Notes: generated by a model from the sequence alone, not told the origin. 64,000 bases of DNA from Rallus limicola (GCA_022605955.1 JAKCOZ010000106.1:894501-958500); one strand, 5' to 3'. Shown: positions 11,393 to 23,332, numbered from the stretch's first letter. Made by a program: numbers and translations.

Positions 11393-11644
11393 TTGCTTTT
11401 AGCGGGGGTCTGGGGAGCTGCGCCCGCCCTCTCCCTTCCCGTCCCCCTCTTCTTGCCCGGGCATTGGCTGGCCTGCTGCGGATGGGCTGGGTGCGTTGTT
11501 GGCGCAGGGGGCGTCTCCGTGTGACTGGTGGTCGCGGGGCAGCCCGTGGGCGCCGGGGGGGGCGGGGGCGGTGTGATGTAGTGCGGGCCGTCGGGGGGAA
11601 GTTGCAGTCAGTGATGCGAGAGGGCCGTGTGCAAGGCAGGGGGT

Positions 11645-11764
11645 GCCTACGGCCATACCACCCTGAGAACGCCCGATCTCGTCTGATCTCGGAAGCTCAC
11701 GAGACATGGGCCCGGTTAGGACTTGGATGGGAGACCGCCTGGGTATACCGGGTGCTACAGGCGT
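11645..11764 (+). rRNA. 5S rRNA #33, class III variant
   Basis: Same changes as #8; no T4 terminator. Spacer C, unit 368. Confidence 0.8.
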
Positions 11765-12012
11765 TTGCATTTGACGGGCTCCCCGCGGGCTTGGGCCGGG
11801 GGACTGTGTCCGCCCTCCCGCTTCCCACGCCCCTGTTCTTGCCGGGCCTTTGGCTGGCGTGCTGCGGAGGGGCTGGGTTTGTTGGTGGCGCCGGGGTGGC
11901 CGTGTGGCTGGGGGTCGCGGGGCAGCCCGTGGGAGCCGGGGAAGCGATGTATCGCGGGCCGTCGGGGAAGTTGTAGTCAGTCATCGGAGAGGACAATGTG
12001 CGGGGCGGGGGT

Positions 12013-12132
12013 GCCTACGGCCATACCAGCCTAAGAAGGCCCGATCTCGTCTGATCTCGGAAGCTCACGAGACTCGGGCCCTGTTAGTACTTGGATGGGA
12101 GACCGCCTGGGAATACCGGGTGCTGTAGGCTT
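12013..12132 (+). rRNA. 5S rRNA #34, class II' variant
   Basis: Same changes as #9. Spacer A, unit 372. Confidence 0.8.
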
Positions 12133-12384
12133 TTGCTTTTAGCGGGGGTCTGGGGAGCTGCGCCCGCCCTCTCCCTTCCCGTCCCCCTCTTCTTGCCCGG
12201 GCATTGGCTGGCCTGCTGCGGATGGGCTGGGTGCGTTGTTGGCGCAGGGGGGGTCTCCGTGTGACTGGTGGTCGCGGGGCAGCCCGTGGGCGCCGGGGGG
12301 GGCGGGGGCGGTGTGATGTAGTGCGGGCCGTCGGGGGGAAGTTGCAGTCAGTGATGCGAGAGGGCCGTGTGCAAGGCAGGGGGT

Positions 12385-12504
12385 GCCTACGGCCATACCA
12401 CCCTGAGAACGCCCGATCTCGTCTGATCTCGGAAGCTAAGCAGGGTCGGGCCCGGTTAGTACTTGGATGGGAGACCGCCTGGGAATACCGGGTGCTGTAG
12501 GCTT
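12385..12504 (+). rRNA. 5S rRNA #35, class I
   Basis: Box A intact. Spacer B, unit 330. Confidence 0.96.
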
Positions 12505-12714
12505 TTGCTTTTGGCGGCAGTTGCGGGGGGGCTGCGCCCCTGTTCTTGCATGGCATTTGGCCGGCCTGCTGAGGAGGGTCTGTGTCTGTTGGTGGCACCG
12601 GAGGGGCCATGTGGCTGGTGGGAGCCCATGGGAGCTGGGATGGGACTGTAGCGCGGGCTGCCAGAGGGTAGTTGTTGATTGTCTGCCGAGAGGACAATGT
12701 GCGGAGAAAGGGGT

Positions 12715-12834
12715 GCCTACAGCCATACCACCCTGAGAACGCCCGATCTCGTCTGATCTCGGAAGCTCACAAGACTCGGGCCCAGTTAGTACTTGGATGG
12801 GAGACCGCCTGGGAATACCGGGTGCTGTAGGCTT
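12715..12834 (+). rRNA. 5S rRNA #36, class II variant (57A)
   Basis: Class II subtype with A at nt 57 (CACAAGACTC) and T76 retained. Spacer A, unit 372. Confidence 0.85.
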
Positions 12835-13086
12835 TTGCTTTTAGCGGGGGTCTGGGGAGCTGCGCCCGCCCTCTCCCTTCCCGTCCCCCTCTTCTTGCCC
12901 GGGCATTGGCTGGCCTGCTGCGGATGGGCTGGGTGCGTTGTTGGCGCAGGGGGGGTCTCCGTGTGACTGGTGGTCGCGGGGCAGCCCGTGGGCGCCGGGG
13001 GGGGCGGGGGCGGTGTGATGTAGTGCGGGCCGTCGGGGGGAAGTTGCAGTCAGTGATGCGAGAGGGCCGTGTGCAAGGCAGGGGGT

Positions 13087-13206
13087 GCCTACGGCCATAC
13101 CATCCTGAGAACGCCCGATCTCGTCTGATCTCGGAAGCTAAGCAGGGTCGGGCCCGGTTAGTACTTGGATGGGAGACCGCCTGGGAATACCGGGTGCTGT
13201 AGGCTT
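13087..13206 (+). rRNA. 5S rRNA #37, class I with C17T
   Basis: Box A intact; C17T turns a helix II pair into U-G. This change recurs in #52 and #67, which also follow a 57A class II gene. Spacer A, unit 371. Confidence 0.95.
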
Positions 13207-13457
13207 TTGCTTTTAGCGGGGGTCTGGGGAGCTGCGCACGCCCTCTCCCTTCCCGTCGCCCTCTTCTTGCCCGGGCATTGGCTGGCCTACTGCGGATGGG
13301 CTGGGTGCGTTGTTGGTGCAGGGGGGGTCTCCGTGTGACTGGTGGTCGCGGGGCAGCCCGTGGGCGCCGGGGGGGCGGGGGGCGGTGTGATGTAGTGCGG
13401 GCCGTCGGGGGAAGTTGCAGTCAGTAATTCGAGAGGGCCGTGTGCAAGGCAGGGGGT

Positions 13458-13577
13458 GCCTACGGCCATACCACCCTGAGAACGCCCGATCTCGTCTGAT
13501 CTCGGAAGCTAAGCCGGGTCGAGCCCGGTTAGTACTTGGATGGGAGACCGCCTGGGAATACCGGGTGCTGTAGGCTT
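13458..13577 (+). rRNA. 5S rRNA #38, class I with A58C, G65A
   Basis: A58C falls inside box A and G65A in helix II, so this copy may be impaired. Spacer B, unit 330. Confidence 0.93.
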
Positions 13578-13787
13578 TTGCTTTTGGCGGCAGTTGCGGG
13601 GGGGCTGCGCCCCTGTTCTTGCATGGCATTTGGCCGGCCTGCTGAGGAGGGTCTGTGTCTGTTGGTGGCACCGGAGGGGCCATGTGGCTGGTGGGAGCCC
13701 ATGGGAGCTGGGATGGGACTGTAGCGTGGGCTGCCAGAGGGTAGTTGTTGATTGTCTGCCGAGAGGACAATGTGCGGAGAAAGGGGT

Positions 13788-13907
13788 GCCTACAGCCATA
13801 CCACCCTGAGAACGCCCGATCTCGTCTGATCTCGGAAGCTCACGAGACTCGGGCCCAGTTAGGACTTGGATGGGAGACCGCCTGGGAATACCGGGTGCTG
13901 TAGGCTT
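13788..13907 (+). rRNA. 5S rRNA #39, class II variant
   Basis: Same changes as #2; spacer after it carries the trimer markers. Spacer A, unit 372. Confidence 0.85.
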
Positions 13908-14159
13908 TTGCTTTTAGCGGGGGTCTGGGGAGCTGCGCCCGCCCTCTCCCTTCCCGTCCCCCTCTTCTTGCCCGGGCATTGGCTGGCCTGCTGCGGATGG
14001 GCTGGGTGCGTTGTTGGCGCAGGGGGGGTCTCCGTGTGACTGGTGGTCGCAGGGCAGCCCGTGGGCGCCGGGGGGGGCGGGGGCGGTGTGATGTAGTGCG
14101 GGCCGTCGGGGGGAAGTTGCAGTCAGTGATGCGAGAGGGCCGTGTGCAAGGCAGGGGGT

Positions 14160-14279
14160 GCCTACGGCCATACCACCCTGAGAACGCCCGATCTCGTCTG
14201 ATCTCGGAAGCTAAGCAGGGTCGGGCCCGGTTAGTACTTGGATGGGAGACCGCCTGGGAATACCGGGTGCTGTAGGCTT
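14160..14279 (+). rRNA. 5S rRNA #40, class I
   Basis: Box A intact. Spacer A, unit 371. Confidence 0.96.
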
Positions 14280-14530
14280 TTGCTTTTAGCGGGGGTCTGG
14301 GGAGCTGCGCACGCCCTCTCCCTTCCCGTCGCCCTCTTCTTGCCCGGGCATTGGCTGGCCTACTGCGGATGGGCTGGGTGCGTTGTTGGTGCAGGGGGGG
14401 TCTCCGTGTGACTGGTGGTCGCGGGGCAGCCCGTGGGCGCCGGGGGGGGCGGGGGCGGTGTGATGTAGTGCGGGCCGTCGGGGGAAGTTGCAGTCAGTAA
14501 TTCGAGAGGGCCGTGTGCAAGGCAGGGGGT

Positions 14531-14650
14531 GCCTACGGCCATACCACCCTGAGAACGCCCGATCTCGTCTGATCTCGGAAGCTAAGCAGGGTCGGGCCCG
14601 GTTAGTACTTGGATGGGAGACCGCCTGGGAATACCGGGTGCTGTAGGCTT
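14531..14650 (+). rRNA. 5S rRNA #41, class I
   Basis: Box A intact. Spacer A, unit 372. Confidence 0.96.
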
Positions 14651-14902
14651 TTGCTTTTAGCGGGGGTCTGGGGAGCTGCGCCCGCCCTCTCCCTTCCCGT
14701 CCCCCTCTTCTTGCCCGGGCATTGGCTGGCCTGCTGCGGATGGGCTGGGTGCGTTGTTGGTGCAGGGGGGGTCTCCGTGTGACTGGTGGTCGCGGGGCAG
14801 CCCGTGGGCGCCGGGGGGGGCGGGGGCGGTGTGATGTAGTGCGGGCCGTCGGGGGGAAGTTGCAGTCAGTGATGCGAGAGGGCCGTGTGCAAGGCAGGGG
14901 GT

Positions 14903-15022
14903 GCCTACGGCCATACCACCCTGAGAACGCCCGATCTCGTCTGATCTCGGAAGCTAAGCAGGGTCGGGCCCGGTTAGTACTTGGATGGGAGACCGCCTGG
15001 GAATACCGGGTGCTGTAGGCTT
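14903..15022 (+). rRNA. 5S rRNA #42, class I
   Basis: Box A intact. Spacer B, unit 330. Confidence 0.96.
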
Positions 15023-15232
15023 TTGCTTTTGGCGGCAGTTGCGGGGGGGCTGCGCCCCTGTTCTTGCATGGCATTTGGCCGGCCTGCTGAGGAGGGTCTG
15101 TGTCTGTTGGTGGCACCGGAGGGGCCATGTGGCTGGTGGGAGCCCATGGGAGCTGGGATGGGACTGTAGCGCGGGCTGCCAGAGGGTAGTTGTTGATTGT
15201 CTGCCGAGAGGACAATGTGCGGAGAAAGGGGT

Positions 15233-15352
15233 GCCTACAGCCATACCACCCTGAGAACGCCCGATCTCGTCTGATCTCGGAAGCTCACGAGACTCGGGCC
15301 CAGTTAGGACTTGGATGGGAGACCGCCTGGGAATACCGGGTGCTGTAGGCTT
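15233..15352 (+). rRNA. 5S rRNA #43, class II variant
   Basis: Same changes as #2; first gene of duplicated block copy 1. Spacer A, unit 372. Confidence 0.85.
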
Positions 15353-15604
15353 TTGCTTTTAGCGGGGGTCTGGGGAGCTGCGCCCGCCCTCTCCCTTCCC
15401 GTCCCCCTCTTCTTGCCCGGGCATTGGCTGGCCTGCTGCGGATGGGCTGGGTGCGTTGTTGGCGCAGGGGGGGTCTCCGTGTGACTGGTGGTCGCGGGGC
15501 AGCCCGTGGGCGCCGGGGGGGGCGGGGGCGGTGTGATGTAGTGCGTGCCGTCGGGGGGAAGTTGCAGTCAGTGATGCGAGAGGGCCGTGTGCAAGGCAGG
15601 GGGT

Positions 15605-15724
15605 GCCTACGGCCATACCACCCTGAGAACGCCCGATCTCGTCTGATCTCGGAAGCTAAGCAGGGTCGGGCCCGGTTAGTACTTGGATGGGAGACCGCCT
15701 GGGAATACCGGGTGCTGTAGGCTT
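15605..15724 (+). rRNA. 5S rRNA #44, class I
   Basis: Box A intact. Spacer A, unit 370. Confidence 0.96.
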
Positions 15725-15974
15725 TTGCTTTTAGCGGGGGTCTGGGGAGCTGCGCACGCCCTCTCCCTTCCCGTCCCCCTCTTCTTGCCCGGGCATTGGC
15801 TGGGCTACTGCGGATGGGCTGGGTGCGTTGTTGGTGCAGGGGGGGTCTCCGTGTGACTGGTGGTCGCGGGGCAGCCCGTGGGCGCCGGGGGGGCGGGGGC
15901 GGTGTGATGTAGTGCGGGCCGTCGGGGGAAGTTGCAGTCAGTGATGCGAGAGGGCCGTGTGCAAGGCAGGGGGT

Positions 15975-16094
15975 GCCTACGGCCATACCACCCTGAGAAC
16001 GCCCGATCTCGTCTGATCTCGGAAGCTAAGCAGGGTCGGGCCCGGTTAGTACTTGGATGGGAGACCGCCTGGGAATACCGGGTGCTGTAGGCTT
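15975..16094 (+). rRNA. 5S rRNA #45, class I
   Basis: Box A intact. Spacer B, unit 330. Confidence 0.96.
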
Positions 16095-16304
16095 TTGCTT
16101 TTGGCGGCAGTTGCGGGGGGGCTGCGCCCCTGTTCTTGCATGGCATTTGGCCGGCCTGCTGAGGAGGGTCTGTGTCTGTTGGTGGCACCGGAGGGGCCAT
16201 GTGGCTGGTGGGAGCCCATGGGAGCTGGGATGGGACTGTAGCGCGGGCTGCCCGAGGGTAGTTGTTGATTGTCTGCCGAGAGGACAATGTGCGGAGAAAG
16301 GGGT

Positions 16305-16424
16305 GCCTACAGCCATACCACCCTGAGAACGCCCGATCTCGTCTGATCTCGGAAGCTCACGAGACTCGGGTCCAGTTAGGACTTGGATGGGAGACCGCCT
16401 GGGAATACCGGGTGCTGTAGGCTT
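16305..16424 (+). rRNA. 5S rRNA #46, class II variant
   Basis: Class II with C67T, as #7. Spacer A, unit 372. Confidence 0.85.
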
Positions 16425-16676
16425 TTGCTTTTAGCGGGGGTCTGGGGAGCTGCGCCCGCCCTCTCCCTTCCCGTCCCCCTCTTCTTGCCCGGGCATTGGC
16501 TGGCCTGCTGCGGATGGGCTGGGTGCGTTGTTGGCGCAGGGGGCGTCTCCGTGTGACTGGTGGTCGCGGGGCAGCCCGTGGGCGCCGGGGGGGGCGGGGG
16601 CGGTGTGATGTAGTGCGGGCCGTCGGGGGGAAGTTGCAGTCAGTGATGCGAGAGGGCCGTGTGCAAGGCAGGGGGT

Positions 16677-16796
16677 GCCTACGGCCATACCACCCTGAGA
16701 ACGCCCGATCTCGTCTGATCTCGGAAGCTCACGAGACATGGGCCCGGTTAGGACTTGGATGGGAGACCGCCTGGGTATACCGGGTGCTACATGCGT
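16677..16796 (+). rRNA. 5S rRNA #47, class III variant
   Basis: As #8, with a further G117T (GCTACATGCG) at the 3' end. Spacer C, unit 368. Confidence 0.8.
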
Positions 16797-17044
16797 TTGC
16801 ATTTGACGGGCTCCCCGCGGGCTTGGGCCGGGGGACTGTGTCCGCCCTCCCGCTTCCCACGCCCCTGTTCTTGCCGGGCCTTTGGCTGGCGTGCTGCGGA
16901 GGGGCTGGGTTTGTTGGTGGCGCCGGGGTGGCCGTGTGGCTGGGGGTCGCGGGGCAGCCCGTGGGAGCCGGGGAAGCGATGTATCGCGGGCCGTCGGGGA
17001 AGTTGTAGTCAGTCATCGGAGAGGACAATGTGCGGGGCGGGGGT

Positions 17045-17164
17045 GCCTACGGCCATACCAGCCTAAGAAGGCCCGATCTCGTCTGATCTCGGAAGCTCAC
17101 GAGACTCGGGCCCTGTTAGTACTTGGATGGGAGACCGCCTGGGAATACCGGGTGCTGTAGGCTT
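17045..17164 (+). rRNA. 5S rRNA #48, class II' variant
   Basis: Same changes as #9. Spacer A, unit 372. Confidence 0.8.
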
Positions 17165-17416
17165 TTGCTTTTAGCGGGGGTCTGGGGAGCTGCGCCCGCC
17201 CTCTCCCTTCCCGTCCCCCTCTTCTTGCCCGGGCATTGGCTGGCCTACTGCGGATGGGCTGGGTGCGTTGTTGGCGCAGGGGGGGTCTCCGTGTGACTGG
17301 TGGTCGCGGGGCAGCCCGTGGGCGCCGGGGGGGGCGGGGGCGGTGTGATGTAGTGCGGGCCGTCGGGGGGAAGTTGCAGTCAGTGATGCGAGAGGGCCGT
17401 GTGCAAGGCAGGGGGT

Positions 17417-17536
17417 GCCTACGGCCATACCACCCTGAGAACGCCCGATCTCGTCTGATCTCGGAAGCTAAGCAGGGTCGGGCCCGGTTAGTACTTGGAT
17501 GGGAGACCGCCTGGGAATACCGGGTGCTGTAGGCTT
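17417..17536 (+). rRNA. 5S rRNA #49, class I
   Basis: Box A intact. Spacer A, unit 372. Confidence 0.96.
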
Positions 17537-17788
17537 TTGCTTTTAGCGCGGGTCTGGGGAGCTGCGCACGCCCTCTCCCTTCCCGTCCCCCTCTTCTTGC
17601 CCGGGCATTGGCTGGCCTACTGCGGATGGGCTGGGTGCGTTGTTGGTGCAGGGGGGGTCTCCGTGTGACTGGTGGTCGCGGGGCAGCCCGTGGGCGCCGG
17701 GGGGGGCGGGGGCGGTGTGATGTAGTGCGGGCCGTCGGGGGGAAGTTGCAGTCAGTGATGCGAGAGGGCCGTGTGCAAGGCAGGGGGT

Positions 17789-17908
17789 GCCTACGGCCAT
17801 ACCACCCTGAGAACGCCCGATCTCGTCTGATCTCGGAAGCTAAGCAGGGTCGGGCCCGGTTAGTACTTGGATGGGAGACCGCCTGGGAATACCGGGTGCT
17901 GTAGGCTT
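17789..17908 (+). rRNA. 5S rRNA #50, class I
   Basis: Box A intact. Spacer B, unit 330. Confidence 0.96.
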
Positions 17909-18118
17909 TTGCTTTTGGCGGCAGTTGCGGGGGGGCTGCGCCCCTGTTCTTGCATGGCATTTGGCCGGCCTGCTGAGGAGGGTCTGTGTCTGTTGGTGGC
18001 ACCGGAGGGGCCATGTGGCTGGTGGGAGCCCATGGGAGCTGGGATGGGACTGTAGCGCGGGCTGCCCGAGGGTAGTTGTTGATTGTCTGCCGAGAGGACA
18101 ATGTGCGGAGAAAGGGGT

Positions 18119-18238
18119 GCCTACAGCCATACCACCCTGAGAACGCCCGATCTCGTCTGATCTCGGAAGCTCACAAGACTCGGGCCCAGTTAGTACTTGG
18201 ATGGGAGACCGCCTGGGAATACCGGGTGCTGTAGGCTT
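18119..18238 (+). rRNA. 5S rRNA #51, class II variant (57A)
   Basis: As #36. Spacer A, unit 374 (longest G-run in the array). Confidence 0.85.
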
Positions 18239-18492
18239 TTGCTTTTAGCGGGGGTCTGGGGAGCTGCGCCCGCCCTCTCCCTTCCCGTCCCCCTCTTCTT
18301 GCCCGGGCATTGGCTGGCCTGCTGCGGATGGGCTGGGTGCGTTGTTGGCGCAGGGGGGGTCTCCGTGTGACTGGTGGTCGCGGGGCAGCCCGTGGGCGCC
18401 GGGGGGGGGGCGGGGGCGGTGTGATGTAGTGCGGGCCGTCGGGGGGAAGTTGCAGTCAGTGATGCGAGAGGGCCGTGTGCAAGGCAGGGGGT

Positions 18493-18612
18493 GCCTACGG
18501 CCATACCATCCTGAGAACGCCCGATCTCGTCTGATCTCGGAAGCTAAGCAGGGTCGGGCCCGGTTAGTACTTGGATGGGAGACCGCCTGGGAATACCGGG
18601 TGCTGTAGGCTT
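18493..18612 (+). rRNA. 5S rRNA #52, class I with C17T
   Basis: Box A intact. Spacer A, unit 370. Confidence 0.95.
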
Positions 18613-18862
18613 TTGCTTTTAGCGGGGGTCTGGGGAGCTGCGCACGCCCTCTCCCTTCCCGTCGCCCTCTTCTTGCCCGGGCATTGGCTGGCCTACTGCG
18701 GATGGGCTGGGTGCGTTGTTGGTGCAGGGGGGGTCTCCGTGTGACTGGTGGTCGCGGGGCAGCCCGTGGGCGCCGGGGGGGCGGGGGCGGTGTGATGTAG
18801 TGCGGGCCGTCGGGGGAAGTTGCAGTCAGTAATTCGAGAGGGCCGTGTGCAAGGCAGGGGGT

Positions 18863-18982
18863 GCCTACGGCCATACCACCCTGAGAACGCCCGATCTCGT
18901 CTGATCTCGGAAGCTAAGCAGGGTCGAGCCCGGTTAGTACTTGGATGGGAGACCGCCTGGGAATACCGGGTGCTGTAGGCTT
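18863..18982 (+). rRNA. 5S rRNA #53, class I with G65A
   Basis: Box A intact. The spacer after it carries the private GTATGGGGAGCTG marker. Spacer A, unit 372. Confidence 0.95.
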
Positions 18983-19234
18983 TTGCTTTTAGCGGGGGTA
19001 TGGGGAGCTGCGCCCGCCCTCTCACTTCCCGTCCCCCTCTTCTTGCCCGGGCATTGGCTGGCCTACTGCGGATGGGCTGGGTGCGTTGTTGGCGCAGGGG
19101 GGGTCTCCGTGTGGCTGGTGGTCGCGGGGCAGCCCGTGGGCGCCGGGGGGGGCGGGGGCGGTGTGATGTAGTGCGGGCCGTCGGGGGGAAGTTGCAGTCA
19201 GTGATGCGAGAGGGCCGTGTGCAAGGCAGGGGGT

Positions 19235-19354
19235 GCCTACGGCCATACCACCCTGAGAACGCCCGATCTCGTCTGATCTCGGAAGCTCACGAGACTCGGG
19301 CCCAGTTAGTACTTGGATGGGAGACCGCCTGGGAATACCGGGTGCTGTAGGCTT
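19235..19354 (+). rRNA. 5S rRNA #54, class II variant
   Basis: Class II box A with 5' G7 and T76 retained. Spacer D, unit 350. Confidence 0.85.
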
Positions 19355-19584
19355 TTGCTTTTGGCGGCAGTTCCGGGGGGACCGCGCCCTTCCTCCCCTT
19401 TAATGCGCCCCTGTTCTTGCATGGCATTTTCCGGCCCGCTGATGAGGGTCTGTGTCTGTTGGTGGCGCCGGAGGGGCCATGTGGCTGGTGGGAGCCCATG
19501 GGAGCTGGGATGGGACTGTAGCGCGGGCTGCCAGAGAGTGGTTGTTGTTTGTCTGCCGAGAGGACAATGTGCGGAGAAAGGGGT

Positions 19585-19704
19585 GCCTACAGCCATACCA
19601 CCCTGAGAACGCCCGATCTCGTCTGATCTCGGAAGCTCACGAGACATGGGCCCGGTTAGGACTTGGATGGGAGACCGCCTGGGTATACCGGGTGCTACAG
19701 GCGT
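19585..19704 (+). rRNA. 5S rRNA #55, class III variant
   Basis: As #8 but with G7A. Spacer C, unit 368. Confidence 0.8.
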
Positions 19705-19952
19705 TTGCATTTGACGGGCTCCCCGCGGGCTTGGGCTGGGGGACTGTGTCCGCCCTCCCGCTTCCCACGCCCCTGTTCTTGCCGGGCCTTTGGCTGGCGT
19801 GCTGCGGAGGGGCTGGGTTTGTTGGTGGCGCCGGGGTGGCCGTGTGGCTGGGGGTCGCGGGGCAGCCCGTGGGAGCTGGGGAAGCGATGTATCGCGGGCC
19901 GTCGGGGAAGTTGTAGTCAGTCATCGGAGAGGACAATGTGCGGGGCGGGGGT

Positions 19953-20072
19953 GCCTACGGCCATACCAGCCTAAGAAGGCCCGATCTCGTCTGATCTCGG
20001 AAGCTAAGCAGGGTCGGGCCCGGTTAGGACTTGGATGGGAGACCGCCTGGGAATACCGGGTGCTGTAGGCTT
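19953..20072 (+). rRNA. 5S rRNA #56, II'/I hybrid
   Basis: The 5' half has C17G, G21A and C26G of class II', but box A is class I; T76G is retained. C17G now mismatches G61. Looks recombinant. Spacer A, unit 372. Confidence 0.85.
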
Positions 20073-20324
20073 TTGCTTTTAGCGGGGGTCTGGGGAGCTG
20101 CGCCCGCCCTCTCCCTTCCCGTCCCCCTCTTCTTGCCCGGGCATTGGCTGGCCTACTGCGGATGGGCTGGGTGCGTTGTTGGCGCAGGGGGGGTCTCCGT
20201 GTGACTGGTGGTCGCGGGGCAGCCCGTGGGCGCCGGGGGGGGCGGGGGCGGTGTGATGTAGTGCGGGCCGTCGGGGGGAAGTTGCAGTCAGTGATGCGAG
20301 AGGGCCGTGTGCAAGGCAGGGGGT

Positions 20325-20444
20325 GCCTACGGCCATACCACCCTGAGAACGCCCGATCTCGTCTGATCTCGGAAGCTAAGCAGGGTCGTGCCCGGTTAGT
20401 ACTTGGATGGGAGACCGCCTGGGAATACCGGGTGCTGTAGGCTT
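20325..20444 (+). rRNA. 5S rRNA #57, class I with G65T
   Basis: Same change as #5 and #72. Spacer B, unit 330. Confidence 0.95.
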
Positions 20445-20654
20445 TTGCTTTTGGCGGCAGTTGCGGGGGGGCTGCGCCCCTGTTCTTGCATGGCATTTGG
20501 CCGGCCTGCTGAGGAGGGTCTGTGTCTGTTGGTGGCACCGGAGGGGCCATGTGGCTGGTGGGAGCCCATGGGAGCTGGGATGGGACTGTAGCGCGGGCTG
20601 CCAGAGGGTAGTTGTTGATTGTCTGCCGAGAGGACAATGTGCGGAGAAAGGGGT

Positions 20655-20774
20655 GCCTACAGCCATACCACCCTGAGAACGCCCGATCTCGTCTGATCTC
20701 GGAAGCTCACGAGACTCGGGCCCAGTTAGGACTTGGATGGGAGACCGCCTGGGAATACCGGGTGCTGTAGGCTT
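20655..20774 (+). rRNA. 5S rRNA #58, class II variant
   Basis: Same changes as #2; first gene of duplicated block copy 2. Spacer A, unit 373. Confidence 0.85.
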
Positions 20775-21027
20775 TTGCTTTTAGCGGGGGTCTGGGGAGC
20801 TGCGCCCGCCCTCTCCCTTCCCGTCCCCCTCTTCTTGCCCGGGCATTGGCTGGCCTGCTGCGGATGGGCTGGGTGCGTTGTTGGCGCAGGGGGGGTCTCC
20901 GTGTGACTGGTGGTCGCGGGGCAGCCCGTGGGCGCCGGGGGGGGGCGGGGGCGGTGTGATGTAGTGCGTGCCGTCGGGGGGAAGTTGCAGTCAGTGATGC
21001 GAGAGGGCCGTGTGCAAGGCAGGGGGT

Positions 21028-21147
21028 GCCTACGGCCATACCACCCTGAGAACGCCCGATCTCGTCTGATCTCGGAAGCTAAGCAGGGTCGGGCCCGGTT
21101 AGTACTTGGATGGGAGACCGCCTGGGAATACCGGGTGCTGTAGGCTT
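21028..21147 (+). rRNA. 5S rRNA #59, class I
   Basis: Partner of #44. Spacer A, unit 370. Confidence 0.96.
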
Positions 21148-21397
21148 TTGCTTTTAGCGGGGGTCTGGGGAGCTGCGCACGCCCTCTCCCTTCCCGTCCC
21201 CCTCTTCTTGCCCGGGCATTGGCTGGGCTACTGCGGATGGGCTGGGTGCGTTGTTGGTGCAGGGGGGGTCTCCGTGTGACTGGTGGTCGCGGGGCAGCCC
21301 GTGGGCGCCGGGGGGGCGGGGGCGGTGTGATGTAGTGCGGGCCGTCGGGGGAAGTTGCAGTCAGTGATGCGAGAGGGCCGTGTGCAAGGCAGGGGGT

Positions 21398-21517
21398 GCC
21401 TACGGCCATACCACCCTGAGAACGCCCGATCTCGTCTGATCTCGGAAGCTAAGCAGGGTCGGGCCCGGTTAGTACTTGGATGGGAGACCGCCTGGGAATA
21501 CCGGGTGCTGTAGGCTT
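21398..21517 (+). rRNA. 5S rRNA #60, class I
   Basis: Partner of #45. Spacer B, unit 330. Confidence 0.96.
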
Positions 21518-21727
21518 TTGCTTTTGGCGGCAGTTGCGGGGGGGCTGCGCCCCTGTTCTTGCATGGCATTTGGCCGGCCTGCTGAGGAGGGTCTGTGTCT
21601 GTTGGTGGCACCGGAGGGGCCATGTGGCTGGTGGGAGCCCATGGGAGCTGGGATGGGACTGTAGCGCGGGCTGCCCGAGGGTAGTTGTTGATTGTCTGCC
21701 GAGAGGACAATGTGCGGAGAAAGGGGT

Positions 21728-21847
21728 GCCTACAGCCATACCACCCTGAGAACGCCCGATCTCGTCTGATCTCGGAAGCTCACGAGACTCGGGTCCAGTT
21801 AGGACTTGGATGGGAGACCGCCTGGGAATACCGGGTGCTGTAGGCTT
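21728..21847 (+). rRNA. 5S rRNA #61, class II variant
   Basis: Class II with C67T; partner of #46. Spacer A, unit 373. Confidence 0.85.
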
Positions 21848-22100
21848 TTGCTTTTAGCGGGGGTCTGGGGAGCTGCGCCCGCCCTCTCCCTTCCCGTCCC
21901 CCTCTTCTTGCCCGGGCATTGGCTGGCCTGCTGCGGATGGGCTGGGTGCGTTGTTGGCGCAGGGGGCGTCTCCGTGTGACTGGTGGTCGCGGGGCAGCCC
22001 GTGGGCGCCGGGGGGGGGCGGGGGCGGTGTGATGTAGTGCGGGCCGTCGGGGGGAAGTTGCAGTCAGTGATGCGAGAGGGCCGTGTGCAAGGCAGGGGGT

Positions 22101-22220
22101 GCCTACGGCCATACCACCCTGAGAACGCCCGATCTCGTCTGATCTCGGAAGCTCACGAGACATGGGCCCGGTTAGGACTTGGATGGGAGACCGCCTGGGT
22201 ATACCGGGTGCTACATGCGT
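22101..22220 (+). rRNA. 5S rRNA #62, class III variant
   Basis: Partner of #47, sharing G117T; no T4 terminator. Spacer C, unit 368. Confidence 0.8.
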
Positions 22221-22468
22221 TTGCATTTGACGGGCTCCCCGCGGGCTTGGGCCGGGGGACTGTGTCCGCCCTCCCGCTTCCCACGCCCCTGTTCTTGCCG
22301 GGCCTTTGGCTGGCGTGCTGCGGAGGGGCTGGGTTTGTTGGTGGCGCCGGGGTGGCCGTGTGGCTGGGGGTCGCGGGGCAGCCCGTGGGAGCCGGGGAAG
22401 CGATGTATCGCGGGCCGTCGGGGAAGTTGTAGTCAGTCATCGGAGAGGACAATGTGCGGGGCGGGGGT

Positions 22469-22588
22469 GCCTACGGCCATACCAGCCTAAGAAGGCCCGA
22501 TCTCGTCTGATCTCGGAAGCTCACGAGACTCGGGCCCTGTTAGTACTTGGATGGGAGACCGCCTGGGAATACCGGGTGCTGTAGGCTT
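22469..22588 (+). rRNA. 5S rRNA #63, class II' variant
   Basis: Partner of #48. Spacer A, unit 372. Confidence 0.8.
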
Positions 22589-22840
22589 TTGCTTTTAGCG
22601 GGGGTCTGGGGAGCTGCGCCCGCCCTCTCCCTTCCCGTCCCCCTCTTCTTGCCCGGGCATTGGCTGGCCTACTGCGGATGGGCTGGGTGCGTTGTTGGCG
22701 CAGGGGGGGTCTCCGTGTGACTGGTGGTCGCGGGGCAGCCCGTGGGCGCCGGGGGGGGCGGGGGCGGTGTGATGTAGTGCGGGCCGTCGGGGGGAAGTTG
22801 CAGTCAGTGATGCGAGAGGGCCGTGTGCAAGGCAGGGGGT

Positions 22841-22960
22841 GCCTACGGCCATACCACCCTGAGAACGCCCGATCTCGTCTGATCTCGGAAGCTAAGCAGG
22901 GTCGGGCCCGGTTAGTACTTGGATGGGAGACCGCCTGGGAATACCGGGTGCTGTAGGCTT
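22841..22960 (+). rRNA. 5S rRNA #64, class I
   Basis: Partner of #49. Spacer A, unit 372. Confidence 0.96.
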
Positions 22961-23212
22961 TTGCTTTTAGCGCGGGTCTGGGGAGCTGCGCACGCCCTCT
23001 CCCTTCCCGTCCCCCTCTTCTTGCCCGGGCATTGGCTGGCCTACTGCGGATGGGCTGGGTGCGTTGTTGGTGCAGGGGGGGTCTCCGTGTGACTGGTGGT
23101 CGCGGGGCAGCCCGTGGGCGCCGGGGGGGGCGGGGGCGGTGTGATGTAGTGCGGGCCGTCGGGGGGAAGTTGCAGTCAGTGATGCGAGAGGGCCGTGTGC
23201 AAGGCAGGGGGT

Positions 23213-23332
23213 GCCTACGGCCATACCACCCTGAGAACGCCCGATCTCGTCTGATCTCGGAAGCTAAGCAGGGTCGGGCCCGGTTAGTACTTGGATGGGA
23301 GACCGCCTGGGAATACCGGGTGCTGTAGGCTT
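23213..23332 (+). rRNA. 5S rRNA #65, class I
   Basis: Partner of #50. Spacer B, unit 330. Confidence 0.96.
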